Shown here in pieces: positions 56,320-63,425 of a DNA stretch of 64,000 bases. The notes beneath the pieces are model-generated. The model was not told where the DNA came from. It saw only the letters and a program-made list of their open reading frames with translations, and did not search any database. The stretch is from Lutibacter sp. A80 (GTDB taxonomy: Bacteria > Bacteroidota > Bacteroidia > Flavobacteriales > Flavobacteriaceae), in NCBI RefSeq assembly GCF_022429645.1, contig NZ_CP092480.1:1081501-1145500 (forward strand), read 5' to 3'. Position numbers and translations under genes: made by a program. Numbering within the stretch: position 1 is the stretch's first letter; each line of letters starts with the position of its first letter.

Positions 56320-57534
56320 ATGAAAATAATTAAATTTTTAATTGCAGTTCTAATCGTTGTTAGCTGTGAAACTAAAAAAGAACCACTAAAAGATGGTACC
56401 TATAGTATAAAAGGGGTTGTATCTAATATGGAAAATGGGACACTATTTTTAACAAGCTCAAAAAATAATACTCATTTAGTTGATACTATTTTTGTTACCA
56501 ACGGAACATTTAATTACGAAGGGACTATAGATGGACCTGTACAAGTTATTTTAATTTCTAAAGATAAAAATGATTATTCTATGGAGTCTATGGCTAGATT
56601 GTTTGTAGAACCTGAAAGGATGGAATTAAAATTAGATGTAAACAATATTACTTCAGCAAAACTATTAGGATCTAAAGCACAAGTAGAGGCTGATAAACTG
56701 AGTGATTTAAAAGCTGTAGTAGATGAAAAATTTAAGTCTGAATTAGATGCTTTTAATGCCAATAGAAAAATGATGAGTTCTGCTATTACCGATGAAGATA
56801 AAAAAAAATATAAATGGAAAGACGATGAATTAAGAACTAAATTAGAACCCTATTTTTTAGAAAGAGATGCTGTTGTAAAACAATTTGTAATAGATAACCC
56901 TAGCTCTTATACAAGTTTTCAAAATATAATATTTATTATTGATGATTTTGAGCAAAAAGATGCAAGAGCAATTTTTAATAAATTTCCAGAGGAATATAAA
57001 AACGATCCTATTGCAGAACGGATAGACAAAAAGATTACTGATATGAATAAAGGTATTCCAGGTGTTATGGCTGGAGACTTTAATACAATTGATATTAATG
57101 GCAAACCAATTGCTTTAGCCGACTTTAAAGGTTAGTATTTATTAATTGACTTTTGGGCTTCTTGGTGTGTACCTTGTAGAAAAGGAAATCCTCATCTATT
57201 AGACATTTATGCAAAATATAAATCAAAAGGTTTAGAAATTCTGGGAGTTTCTGATGATGATAGAAATCCAAATGCTTGGAGAAAAGCTGTAAAAGATGAC
57301 GAAATTGGAGTTTGGAGACATGTACTTCGAGGTATAAAAGTTGATCGATCAAATGGCATGTATAAAGTATTAGATGATGGCGTTAGTAGAGATTATAATA
57401 TATCTTCATTACCAACAAAAATTTTAGTTGGACCCGACGGAATTATTATTGGACGTTACAATGGCGGTAAAGATGATGATGACAAAATGGATAAAAAGTT
57501 GATAGAAATCTTTGAAAATAACACTGCGTTATAA
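56320..57534 (+). pseudogene. DUF4369-thioredoxin (TlpA-like) gene interrupted by an in-frame UAG
   Basis: The frame codes for a lipoprotein (VVSCETKK, C16), a DUF4369 domain (about 23-130, GTYSIKGVVSNMENGTLFLT) and, after codon 272, a thioredoxin domain with WASWC283VPC286. Codon 272 is TAG (57133-57135). Downstream codons continue in the same frame without another stop to TAA at 57532-57534, and encode a complete TlpA-like domain ending in LPTKILVGPDGIIIGRY. The normal residue at the stop is Lys (DFKGKY-type), so AAG to TAG would explain it. Without readthrough only the DUF4369 part (271 residues) is made. Confidence 0.85.
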
Positions 57535-57614
57535 ACTGTAAAAATTTATATGAAATAACACAAGAAGTTATAAGCTAATTACTGCTATTCTACCCTTCAA
57601 ATAATAACCTCAAC

Positions 57615-57650
57615 AAAAAAAGGTAGTAATTTAAATTACTACCTTTTTTT
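57615..57650. terminator. Perfect 36-bp palindromic terminator, copy 2
   Basis: Identical in all 36 bases to the palindrome at 48839-48874. It lies 80 bases after the end of the TlpA-like frame and 41 bases before the converging dps stop, so it can terminate both. TTTGTTTC follows at 57657-57664, as after copy 1. Confidence 0.8.
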
Positions 57651-57691
57651 GTCTATTTTGTTTCTATTTTAAAACAACATAGGTTAAAACA

Positions 57692-58162
57692 TTAATTCAA
57701 CCATGCATTTAACATCCAAATAGTTTTTTCTTGTTCAGCAATAAAATCACTCATCATAGAATTTGTTCCCTCATCATCTGCTTCATCAGATTCACCTAAA
57801 ATACTTCTTTCAATTTTCAATAATTCTGTTAAAGAATTAACTACTAATTTTACAGACTCTTCATCATTAGTTACATCTTTTCCAACAGGAACTTTAGCTA
57901 AACTTACATAATCACTAAAAGTATGTAGCGGAGTTCCTCCTAAAGTTAAAATTCTTTCAGCAATCAAATCTATTTTTTCTTGAGAATCTGTATAAAGTTC
58001 CTCAAATTTTACATGTAATACAAAAAAAGATTTCCCCTTAATGTTCCAATGCAATCCTCTTAAGTTTTGGTAGTATATTTGAAAATTCGCTAATAATTCG
58101 TTTAAACTTACAGCTAAGTTGTCTGTTTCTTGTTTATTTAATCCAATACTTGTTGTACTCAT
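57692..58162 (-). CDS. dps: Dps-family ferritin-like DNA-protection protein
   Basis: 156-residue subunit of the 12-mer that oxidises and stores iron using hydrogen peroxide and so protects DNA. The intersubunit ferroxidase ligands H38, H50, E54, D65 and E69 have the canonical spacing (RGLHWNIKGKSFFVLHVKFE...KIDLIAER). The N-terminal tail is short and not lysine-rich, so DNA binding may be weak. It is divergent from oxyR, which is a known regulator of dps in other bacteria. Confidence 0.95.
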   Translation of the reverse strand: MSTTSIGLNKQETDNLAVSLNELLANFQIYYQNLRGLHWNIKGKSFFVLHVKFEELYTDSQEKIDLIAERILTLGGTPLHTFSDYVSLAKVPVGKDVTNDEESVKLVVNSLTELLKIERSILGESDEADDEGTNSMMSDFIAEQEKTIWMLNAWLN

Positions 58163-58196
58163 ATTATCTATTTTTTATATTATTTTATTTCTACAT

Positions 58197-58204
58197 CAAA
58201 TTTA
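58197..58204 (-). promoter_or_regulatory. -7 element TAAATTTG of dps
   Basis: Minus-strand exact match to TAnnTTTG in the dps/oxyR divergent gap, about 35 bases before the dps ATG. An OxyR operator is expected in the remaining gap up to 58275 but cannot be defined by eye. Confidence 0.45.
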
Positions 58205-58275
58205 AGTAAAAAAAGACGTATTTTATCATAATCATTATCAATACTTTTAATATCTTTATCGTAAAAATTTATACA

Positions 58276-59223
58276 ATGACAATTACTCAATTAAAATATG
58301 TTTTAGCCGTAGCCGAACATCAAAACTTTACAATTGCATCAGAGCATTGTTTTGTAACTCAGCCAACATTAAGTATGCAAATTCAAAAACTTGAAGAGGC
58401 TTTAGAGACTAAAATTTTTAATAGAAATAAAAAACCAATTCAATTAACAGAGATTGGTAAAAAAATTGTTGAACAAGCTAAAATTATTGTTGATGAAAGT
58501 AATAGAATAAACGACATTGTAGATCAACAAAAAGGATATATTGGAGGTGATTTTAAATTAGGAATTATTCCTACAATAATGCCAACATTATTACCTATAT
58601 TTTTAAAATCATTTATAAAAAAATATCCAAAAATAAATTTAAAAATTGAAGAATTAACAACGGAAGAAATTATTAAAAAACTAAGTGAAGGCCATATTGA
58701 TGTTGCTATTGCAGCTACTCCGCTTGAAAATGAAAACATTAAAGAACGTGTTTTATACTACGAGCCTTTTGTTGGTTTTGTTCCTCCTGAACATCGTTTA
58801 CATGCGGTAGAAACTTTAGATGTTGAAAATTTAAACATTGACGATATATTATTACTTGAAGACGGACATTGCTTTAAAGAAAATATTTTAAATTTATGCA
58901 GTGCCATAGGTAAAAAAAACCAGAACTTTCAATTGCAAAGCGGTAGTTTTAATACACTTATAAAACTAACAAAAGAAGGCTTAGGTATGACACTTTTACC
59001 TTATTTACAAACCTTAGATTTAAACAATGACGATAAAAAGTATTTAAAAGAGTTTAAAGCTCCTGCTCCAGCTCGTGAAGTAAGTATTATCTATCATAAA
59101 TCTCATTTAAAGGTGCATTTAATAGAAGCTTTAAAAAATTTAATAGATGGATTAATTAGAGGTGTAATTACCTTTAATGATGTGAAAATTATTAGCCCTA
59201 TACAACAAAAAAAAGGAGCTTAA
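58276..59223 (+). CDS. oxyR: LysR-type hydrogen-peroxide sensor OxyR
   Basis: 315 residues. A LysR helix-turn-helix is at the N-terminus (LKYVLAVAEHQNFTIASEHCFVTQPTLSMQIQKLEE), and the effector domain has C199 and C208 (EDGHCFKENILNLC) with the same spacing and numbering as the peroxide-sensing disulfide of E. coli OxyR. It senses peroxide and activates antioxidant genes, here presumably the divergent dps. The last 4 bases overlap the converging small gene at 59220. Confidence 0.94.
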   Translation: MTITQLKYVLAVAEHQNFTIASEHCFVTQPTLSMQIQKLEEALETKIFNRNKKPIQLTEIGKKIVEQAKIIVDESNRINDIVDQQKGYIGGDFKLGIIPTIMPTLLPIFLKSFIKKYPKINLKIEELTTEEIIKKLSEGHIDVAIAATPLENENIKERVLYYEPFVGFVPPEHRLHAVETLDVENLNIDDILLLEDGHCFKENILNLCSAIGKKNQNFQLQSGSFNTLIKLTKEGLGMTLLPYLQTLDLNNDDKKYLKEFKAPAPAREVSIIYHKSHLKVHLIEALKNLIDGLIRGVITFNDVKIISPIQQKKGA

Positions 59224-59432
59224 AAGCTCCTCTTTTTGGTTTCTATTAGATTTAGACACTTATGAAGGTCTGGTTTATTTTGAGTGAACTCTTGTAGCCA
59301 AAAATACAACTCTTTAACCTCATAAGGTAACAATCTTGTTACTGCCTTTTCTAATTCTTTGTTAAATAATTCAAAATTAAAGCTAACTTTTTCGAGTACT
59401 GTTTTTGTGTACTCAAACATTGCTCTTGCCAT
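59220..59432 (-). CDS. Conserved small protein of unknown function
   Basis: 70 residues, mixed charge, predicted mostly helical (FEYTKTVLEKVSFNFELFNKELEKAVTRLLPYEVKELYFWLQEF). I recall similar small proteins annotated as hypothetical in Flavobacteriia, but cannot assign a function. It is convergent with oxyR with a 4-base overlap, and has a -7 element TATTTTTG on its own strand at 59499-59506. No membrane or signal segment is seen. Confidence 0.7.
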   Translation of the reverse strand: MARAMFEYTKTVLEKVSFNFELFNKELEKAVTRLLPYEVKELYFWLQEFTQNKPDLHKCLNLIETKKRSF

Positions 59433-59498
59433 AAATTAAAATTTTTTAGTTGGTAAATAAAGAACGTATTAATACTATTAATTATTTCATAAATTTAC

Positions 59499-59506
59499 CA
59501 AAAATA
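59499..59506 (-). promoter_or_regulatory. -7 element TATTTTTG of the 70-residue gene
   Basis: Exact TAnnTTTG match on the minus strand about 66 bases before the ATG at 59432. Confidence 0.35.
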
Positions 59507-59552
59507 AACTAGAATAATGACATTTGAAAAGGTAAAAAATTGTTAAAAAAAA

Positions 59553-59819
59553 TTATAATTTATTAATTTTTTCAATCAATTTACCTGCAGTTTCTTCTAA
59601 CTCTTTGTTCACTGATTTAAAATGTGCTTTGTAATTTTCTACATTTTTTGCATTTAACTTCTCTATTAAAGAATCAAATGCTTCAATAGCCTCATCTATA
59701 ATTGCTTCAGCTCCTTTTTTATCTGCTTTCGAATTTAAAATTTCCCAAGTATAACACTCCTCTATTATATCCCCTAAAACGTAATTAATATCTTTTTTTA
59801 AATTTTTTATACTAGCCAT
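59553..59819 (-). CDS. Small helical protein of unknown function
   Basis: From ATG 59819 the product has 88 residues (MASIKNLKKDINYVLGDI...) and is almost entirely amphipathic helix with alternating acidic and basic residues; no cysteine cluster or membrane helix except one Cys in IIEECYTWEI. The frame is open to 59948, but the extra 43 residues are low-quality and a -7 element lies at 59844-59851 within them, so 59819 is the better start. Function is unknown; flavobacterial homologues are probable. Confidence 0.72.
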   Translation of the reverse strand: MASIKNLKKDINYVLGDIIEECYTWEILNSKADKKGAEAIIDEAIEAFDSLIEKLNAKNVENYKAHFKSVNKELEETAGKLIEKINKL

Positions 59820-59843
59820 AATTTTTATATTAGTTTGTAAATG

Positions 59844-59851
59844 CAAATTTA
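59844..59851 (-). promoter_or_regulatory. -7 element TAAATTTG fixing the start of the 88-residue gene
   Basis: Exact TAnnTTTG match on the minus strand, 24 bases before the chosen ATG at 59819. It lies inside the longer open frame and so argues against an upstream start. Confidence 0.45.
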
Positions 59852-59893
59852 CATTAAAAGCAGCATTTAACTTTAATTTTAGAATAAATTTCT

Positions 59894-59922
59894 TTGATAA
59901 ACAAAATAATTTTATATTTTTG
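59894..59922 (+). promoter_or_regulatory. Promoter with -33 TTG and -7 TATTTTTG
   Basis: TTG at 59894-59896, 18 bases, then TATTTTTG at 59915-59922: the best two-part match to the Bacteroidota promoter consensus in the window. Transcription should start at about 59926, a few bases before the small frame at 59932, and is divergent from the 88-residue gene. Confidence 0.6.
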
Positions 59923-59931
59923 AATATAATT

Positions 59932-60072
59932 ATGAAATTAGTCGCCAAAACATATCAATTATTTTCCAATATTATGGAAACCAAATCGATTTTAACATCG
60001 ATTTGTTCTGTTTTTGTTATGCGTAATTCTAAACAACAACTTGTTTACATTTCCAAAAGGCACTATTATTAA
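59932..60072 (+). CDS. Small open frame (46 residues) in a short transcription unit
   Basis: ATG at 59932, stop TAA at 60070-60072. The peptide begins MKLVAKTYQLFSNIMETK and ends LVYISKRHYY; it has no clear family. The region also carries a perfect 8-bp hairpin AAATCGAT / ATCGATTT (59983-60004). With the promoter at 59894-59922 and the terminator at 60101-60135 this makes a unit of about 200 bases. It may be a small protein or a small RNA that merely contains a frame. Confidence 0.4.
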   Translation: MKLVAKTYQLFSNIMETKSILTSICSVFVMRNSKQQLVYISKRHYY

Positions 60073-60100
60073 ATTTAAATAAATTAAATAACAATATTAT

Positions 60101-60135
60101 AAAAGGTGCTTTTTTTAAAAAGCATCTTTTTTTTT
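60101..60135 (+). terminator. Intrinsic terminator of the small transcription unit
   Basis: A 13-bp stem (60101-60113 with 60118-60130, one G-U pair) with loop TTTA, followed by T residues to 60135. It would stop transcription before the next small frame at 60166, unless it acts as an attenuator. Confidence 0.75.
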
Positions 60136-60165
60136 ATCCAAAAATTAATCATTAAAACAAAAATT

Positions 60166-60273
60166 ATGAAACAAATTACAAATTATCAACAGGCCTACTC
60201 CATTATTTGCATGCTCTTAAAAAAGATGAATAGCAAAACAACTCTTAAATTAATTCCCATACATTATAATTAA
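60166..60273 (+). CDS. Small open frame (35 residues)
   Basis: ATG at 60166, stop TAA at 60271-60273; peptide MKQITNYQQAYSIICMLLKKM followed by a basic tail. No promoter match is seen. It lies between a terminator and the 121-residue gene (19 bases away), and could be a leader peptide for that gene or noncoding. Coding potential cannot be judged from one sequence. Confidence 0.25.
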   Translation: MKQITNYQQAYSIICMLLKKMNSKTTLKLIPIHYN

Positions 60274-60292
60274 ATCTTAAATTTCAATTTTT

Positions 60293-60658
60293 ATGAAAAC
60301 TTCTACAAACAACACTATAAATAACTCTAATATATTTACTGTAACTACAAAAGACATTAATAAAAATAACGCCTTATTACCTGCTGTACTTTATAATAAA
60401 ATGGAAACATTTGTAAAAGAAAAAATAACTAAAAAAGCAGATATAGTACACCCTATTCCTCGATTATACAAATTACAAATTTTAAAAAACGCGTATCTAA
60501 AAGATCAATTAGTTTTAAATTCTCAAATAAAACATTTAAGCGAATACGAATTACATTTAGCGGTTACTGTAAGTATAAACAATAGCCCACAAGAAGATAT
60601 TATTTGTAAATCTATATTTAAACTACCCTTAAAAAAACATATCTCAAAAGCTTCATAA
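60293..60658 (+). CDS. 121-residue protein of unknown function
   Basis: An N-terminal Asn/Thr-rich stretch is followed by a region (about 28-118) with a helix (LLPAVLYNKMETFVKEKITKKA) and long alternating strands (YELHLAVTVSINNSPQEDIICKSIFKL). The order helix then strands weakly recalls a hotdog thioesterase half, but no catalytic motif is visible, so no function is proposed. There is no signal peptide. A long inverted repeat (60661-60760) starts 2 bases after its stop codon. Confidence 0.6.
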   Translation: MKTSTNNTINNSNIFTVTTKDINKNNALLPAVLYNKMETFVKEKITKKADIVHPIPRLYKLQILKNAYLKDQLVLNSQIKHLSEYELHLAVTVSINNSPQEDIICKSIFKLPLKKHISKAS

Positions 60659-60660
60659 CA

Positions 60661-60760
60661 GCTAAAATTATATTTATTGGCTGTATAAAAATGTAAAATT
60701 TTAATTTGCTGAAAAAAGTTTTTTAAAAGTAATTTTACATTTCTACAGCCAATAATTAGC
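60661..60760. repeat. Long inverted-repeat element between the 121-residue gene and the deaminase gene
   Basis: Two nested perfect stems: 60674-60685 with 60744-60755 (12 bp) and 60690-60700 with 60731-60741 (11 bp); outer GCTAA/TTAGC (60661-60665 with 60756-60760) can also pair. The loop is 30 bases. No T run follows. The arm carries CTGTATAAAAATGT, similar to cores at 22173 and 26485. Confidence 0.6.
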
Positions 60761-60810
60761 TTATATTACTTAAGTTTTCAACAAATTGTATTTAAAATAA
60801 TTGAATTAAG

Positions 60811-60818
60811 TAGTTTTG
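60811..60818 (+). promoter_or_regulatory. -7 element TAGTTTTG of the deaminase gene
   Basis: Exact TAnnTTTG match ending 4 bases before the ATG at 60823, the same spacing as at rlmH. Transcription would start at or next to the AUG. A TTG at 60786-60788 is 22 bases upstream, slightly far for a -33 element. Confidence 0.5.
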
Positions 60819-60822
60819 CCAA

Positions 60823-61830
60823 ATGAAAAATTTTATTACAAATTTACCAAAGGCAGAATTACACTTACATATTGAGGGTACTTTCGAACCCGATTTAATG
60901 TTTAAAATAGCTAAAAGAAATAACATTACAATTCCTTATAATTCCATTGAAGAAATTAAAGAAGCTTATAACTTTAATTGCTTACAAGATTTTTTGAATA
61001 TTTATTATGAAGGTGCAGGTGTTTTAACAACAATACAAGATTTTTACGACCTAACTTACAGTTATTTAAAAAGTTGTGCCGAACAAAATGTACGTCATAC
61101 AGAAATTATGTTCGACCCACAAACACATACAGATAGAGGTGTTTTATTTGAAACTGTTATTACCGGTATTTCAAAAGCTTGTGAAGATGCTAAAGAAAAT
61201 TTAGGTATTTCATCATTATTAATAATGAGTTATTTACGACACTTGTCTGAAAAAGAAGCCTTTAAAACATTAGAACAATCTCTTCCCTTTAAAAACAAAA
61301 TTACAGCTGTTGGTTTAGACTCTTCAGAAAAAGGAAATCCACCTTCAAAATTTAAAAATGTTTTTGAAGCTTCTATTAAAGAAGGTTATATTCCTGTTGC
61401 ACATGCTGGCGAAGAGGGAAACTCTGATTATGTGTGGGAAGCTCTAGACATTATAAAAATTAAACGTATAGACCACGGAAATAATGCGCTACAAGACCAA
61501 AAATTAATAGACGAAATTATTGCTAAAGACCTGGCTTTAACAGTTTGCCCTCTTTCAAATACGGCATTAAAAGTAGTAACTGATCTAAAAAAACACCCTT
61601 TAAAACAAATGTTAGATTTAGGCTTAAAAGTTACTATTAATTCTGATGACCCAGCATACTTTGGAGGTAATATAAATAAGAATTATTTTGAAATACAAGC
61701 GGCTTTAAATTTAACAAAACACCAAATTTATCAACTAGCAAAAAACTCATTTCAATATTCTTTTTTAAATGATGACTTAAAACAACAATATTTAAATGAA
61801 TTAGAAGTTTACTATTTAAATAACAACTAA
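60823..61830 (+). CDS. Adenine/adenosine deaminase family protein
   Basis: 335-residue purine-salvage deaminase. The zinc ligands are H14 and H16 (ELHLHIEGT), H194 and E197 (VAHAGEEG), H218 (RIDHGNNAL) and D275/D276 (NSDDPAYFGG). The segment GLDSSEKGNPPSKF (164-177) and HTDRGV (102-107) fit the adenine-deaminase (Aah1/ADE) subgroup more than classic adenosine deaminase, so the substrate may be adenine. Commonly annotated add. A -7 element is 4 bases upstream of the ATG; the coiled-coil protein follows 32 bases later. Confidence 0.85.
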   Translation: MKNFITNLPKAELHLHIEGTFEPDLMFKIAKRNNITIPYNSIEEIKEAYNFNCLQDFLNIYYEGAGVLTTIQDFYDLTYSYLKSCAEQNVRHTEIMFDPQTHTDRGVLFETVITGISKACEDAKENLGISSLLIMSYLRHLSEKEAFKTLEQSLPFKNKITAVGLDSSEKGNPPSKFKNVFEASIKEGYIPVAHAGEEGNSDYVWEALDIIKIKRIDHGNNALQDQKLIDEIIAKDLALTVCPLSNTALKVVTDLKKHPLKQMLDLGLKVTINSDDPAYFGGNINKNYFEIQAALNLTKHQIYQLAKNSFQYSFLNDDLKQQYLNELEVYYLNNN

Positions 61831-61862
61831 TTTTGTCCCCCAAAAAAACAAATTAATTAATA

Positions 61863-62453
61863 ATGAAAAAAAGATTACTAGTAACGTTTATTTTAGTACT
61901 TATTACTATTACTTCATATAGTCAAACTACTAAACAATTTATTGATTCTGGATCTGTAGATGAGCAATTTGAAAATTTAATTAAAAATTCTAATAAATAT
62001 CAAGATTATAAAGTTGTAAAGTTAAATTGGTTGTTAAAACTAAAATCTAACATAAACGACTCTATTTTAGCTTCAAAACAAGATATTTTAAGAGCTTCTA
62101 ATACTATAAATAAACAAAAGAAAACAATAGATAGTTTAAACACTAGTTTTAGCACAACAAAAAATGAAATTACTAAATTAAAAACTCAAATAACTTCAAT
62201 TTCTTTTTTGGGTATCGATTTTGAAAAAGGCTTATTTAAAACGGTAATATTATCTATAATTGGTGGATTGATTTTACTTCTTTTGTTCTTTATTACTAAA
62301 TTTAAACAAAGTATTAGCATTACAAAACTTACTAAAAATAATTTAAAAGAACTTGAAGAAGAATTTGAAGAACACAGAAAAAGAGCTTTAGAACGTGAAC
62401 AAAAAGTAATGAGAAGATTACAAGATGAATTAAATAAACATAAAAAAGACTAA
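61863..62453 (+). CDS. Coiled-coil membrane protein of unknown function
   Basis: 196 residues: signal peptide (ending near ITSYSQ), a periplasmic region with heptad-like coiled coil (about 60-115), one transmembrane helix (about 125-145), and a second charged coiled coil at the C-terminus (NNLKELEEEFEEHRKRALEREQKVMRRLQ). Homologues in databases are sometimes named tRNA guanine-N1 methyltransferase, but no SPOUT or SAM motif is present, so that name should not be used. It may be co-transcribed with the deaminase. Confidence 0.78.
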   Translation: MKKRLLVTFILVLITITSYSQTTKQFIDSGSVDEQFENLIKNSNKYQDYKVVKLNWLLKLKSNINDSILASKQDILRASNTINKQKKTIDSLNTSFSTTKNEITKLKTQITSISFLGIDFEKGLFKTVILSIIGGLILLLLFFITKFKQSISITKLTKNNLKELEEEFEEHRKRALEREQKVMRRLQDELNKHKKD

Positions 62454-62513
62454 TCTAATTTAGATTTTTGTAAAATTTATTTTAACTTGTAGTGTTAATT
62501 AACACTTAAGACT

Positions 62514-62726
62514 ATGAAAAAAAATATAGGAAGTTCTGATAAATTAGTTCGAATTTTAATTGCCTTAGCTATCATTATTTTATACTACACTAATATAATA
62601 ACAGGTATGCTAGCAATAGTTCTTATGGGAGTTGGCATTGTATTATTGCTAACTGTATTGTTTAATTTTTGTCCTTTATACAGTATTTTTGGCATTAAAA
62701 CTTGTAAAGCTCCCCAAAAAAAATAA
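62514..62726 (+). CDS. DUF2892 small membrane protein
   Basis: 70 residues with two hydrophobic helices (about 11-27 and 30-48) and the terminal CPLYSIFGIKTC segment. The start KKNIGSSDKLVRILIALAII is the family pattern (YgaP-like inner-membrane domain). Often found near sulfur-transfer proteins, but none is here. It converges on queD with a 7-base gap. Confidence 0.87.
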   Translation: MKKNIGSSDKLVRILIALAIIILYYTNIITGMLAIVLMGVGIVLLLTVLFNFCPLYSIFGIKTCKAPQKK

Positions 62727-62733
62727 AGCTATT

Positions 62734-63144
62734 TTATTCACCACAATAAGTAACAAAATTTCTTGGCGTTTCATACAGCGTAATAGATAGCTCTAAGTTA
62801 TCGTCTATTTTAGCACGTAATTTATTCCAAATTACTACTGAAATATTTTCAGCAGTTGGGTTTAATGTTTTAAACTCTTCAACTTCTTCATTTAAATTTT
62901 TATGATCAAATTGTTCTTCAATTTCAGTTTCAATTAACTTTTTCAGCACTTTCATATCCATAACAAATCCCGTTTCTGGATGTATTTCACCTTTTACAGA
63001 TACAATTAAATCATAATTATGTCCGTGGTAGTTTGGATTGGCGCATTTACCAAAAACCATGGCATTTCTTGCATCAGTCCATTCTGCATTATACAATCTA
63101 TGGGCTGCATTAAAATGTGCTTTTCTATTAACTGTTACTTTCAT
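62734..63144 (-). CDS. queD: 6-carboxytetrahydropterin synthase
   Basis: Second step of the queuosine pathway: dihydroneopterin triphosphate (from FolE) to 6-carboxy-tetrahydropterin. The 136-residue protein has zinc ligands H15 (FNAAHRL), H40 and H42 (YHGHNYDL) and the catalytic Cys C34 (GKCANPNYH). Late segments NPTAENISVVIWN and LYETPRNFVTY complete the T-fold. The adjacent membrane-protein gene ends 0 bases upstream, and idi lies beyond, which suggests one minus-strand operon. Confidence 0.93.
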   Translation of the reverse strand: MKVTVNRKAHFNAAHRLYNAEWTDARNAMVFGKCANPNYHGHNYDLIVSVKGEIHPETGFVMDMKVLKKLIETEIEEQFDHKNLNEEVEEFKTLNPTAENISVVIWNKLRAKIDDNLELSITLYETPRNFVTYCGE

Positions 63145-63423
63145 TTACTTATTCTTTACTAACTTTTTATAGGTTCTTTCATTCATAAACCAAGAAATTA
63201 AACCAAAACTTAAACCTCCAAGAGCTGAACTTACTAGTTGCTTCAATAAATTTTGAATTGTAAAAAAATTTGATGGAAGTTTATCTAAAAAATAATCACT
63301 TCCATTTCTAAAAATTAGTATTAAAACCATAAAAAAACCACCGTAAACAGCAATATACTTCCATTTACCCATTTTTTGTTTTTTCTCCCAATTTTTTAGT
63401 ACTCTTAAATCTCTTTCATTCAT
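63145..63423 (-). CDS. Small two-helix membrane protein
   Basis: 92 residues with two hydrophobic segments (about 22-39 and 66-81) and a charged start (MNERDLRVLKNWEKKQKMGKWK). The C-terminus is basic. No family recognised. It lies between idi (2 bases) and queD (adjacent) on the same strand, so it is probably translated with them. Confidence 0.75.
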   Translation of the reverse strand: MNERDLRVLKNWEKKQKMGKWKYIAVYGGFFMVLILIFRNGSDYFLDKLPSNFFTIQNLLKQLVSSALGGLSFGLISWFMNERTYKKLVKNK

Positions 63424-63425
63424 AT

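Noticed and set aside
57133-57135. UAG read as pyrrolysine or as a reassigned codon
   Set aside because: No pyrrolysine machinery is expected in Bacteroidota, the family residue here is lysine, and reading is simplest as a single AAG to TAG change.
49107-57534. Sus locus as an integrated mobile element
   Set aside because: No integrase, transposase, tRNA end or attachment-site pair was seen; only the identical palindromes flank it, which may simply be terminators.
61863-62453. tRNA (guanine-N1) methyltransferase
   Set aside because: The protein has a signal peptide, coiled coils and one membrane helix, and lacks the knot and SAM-binding motifs.
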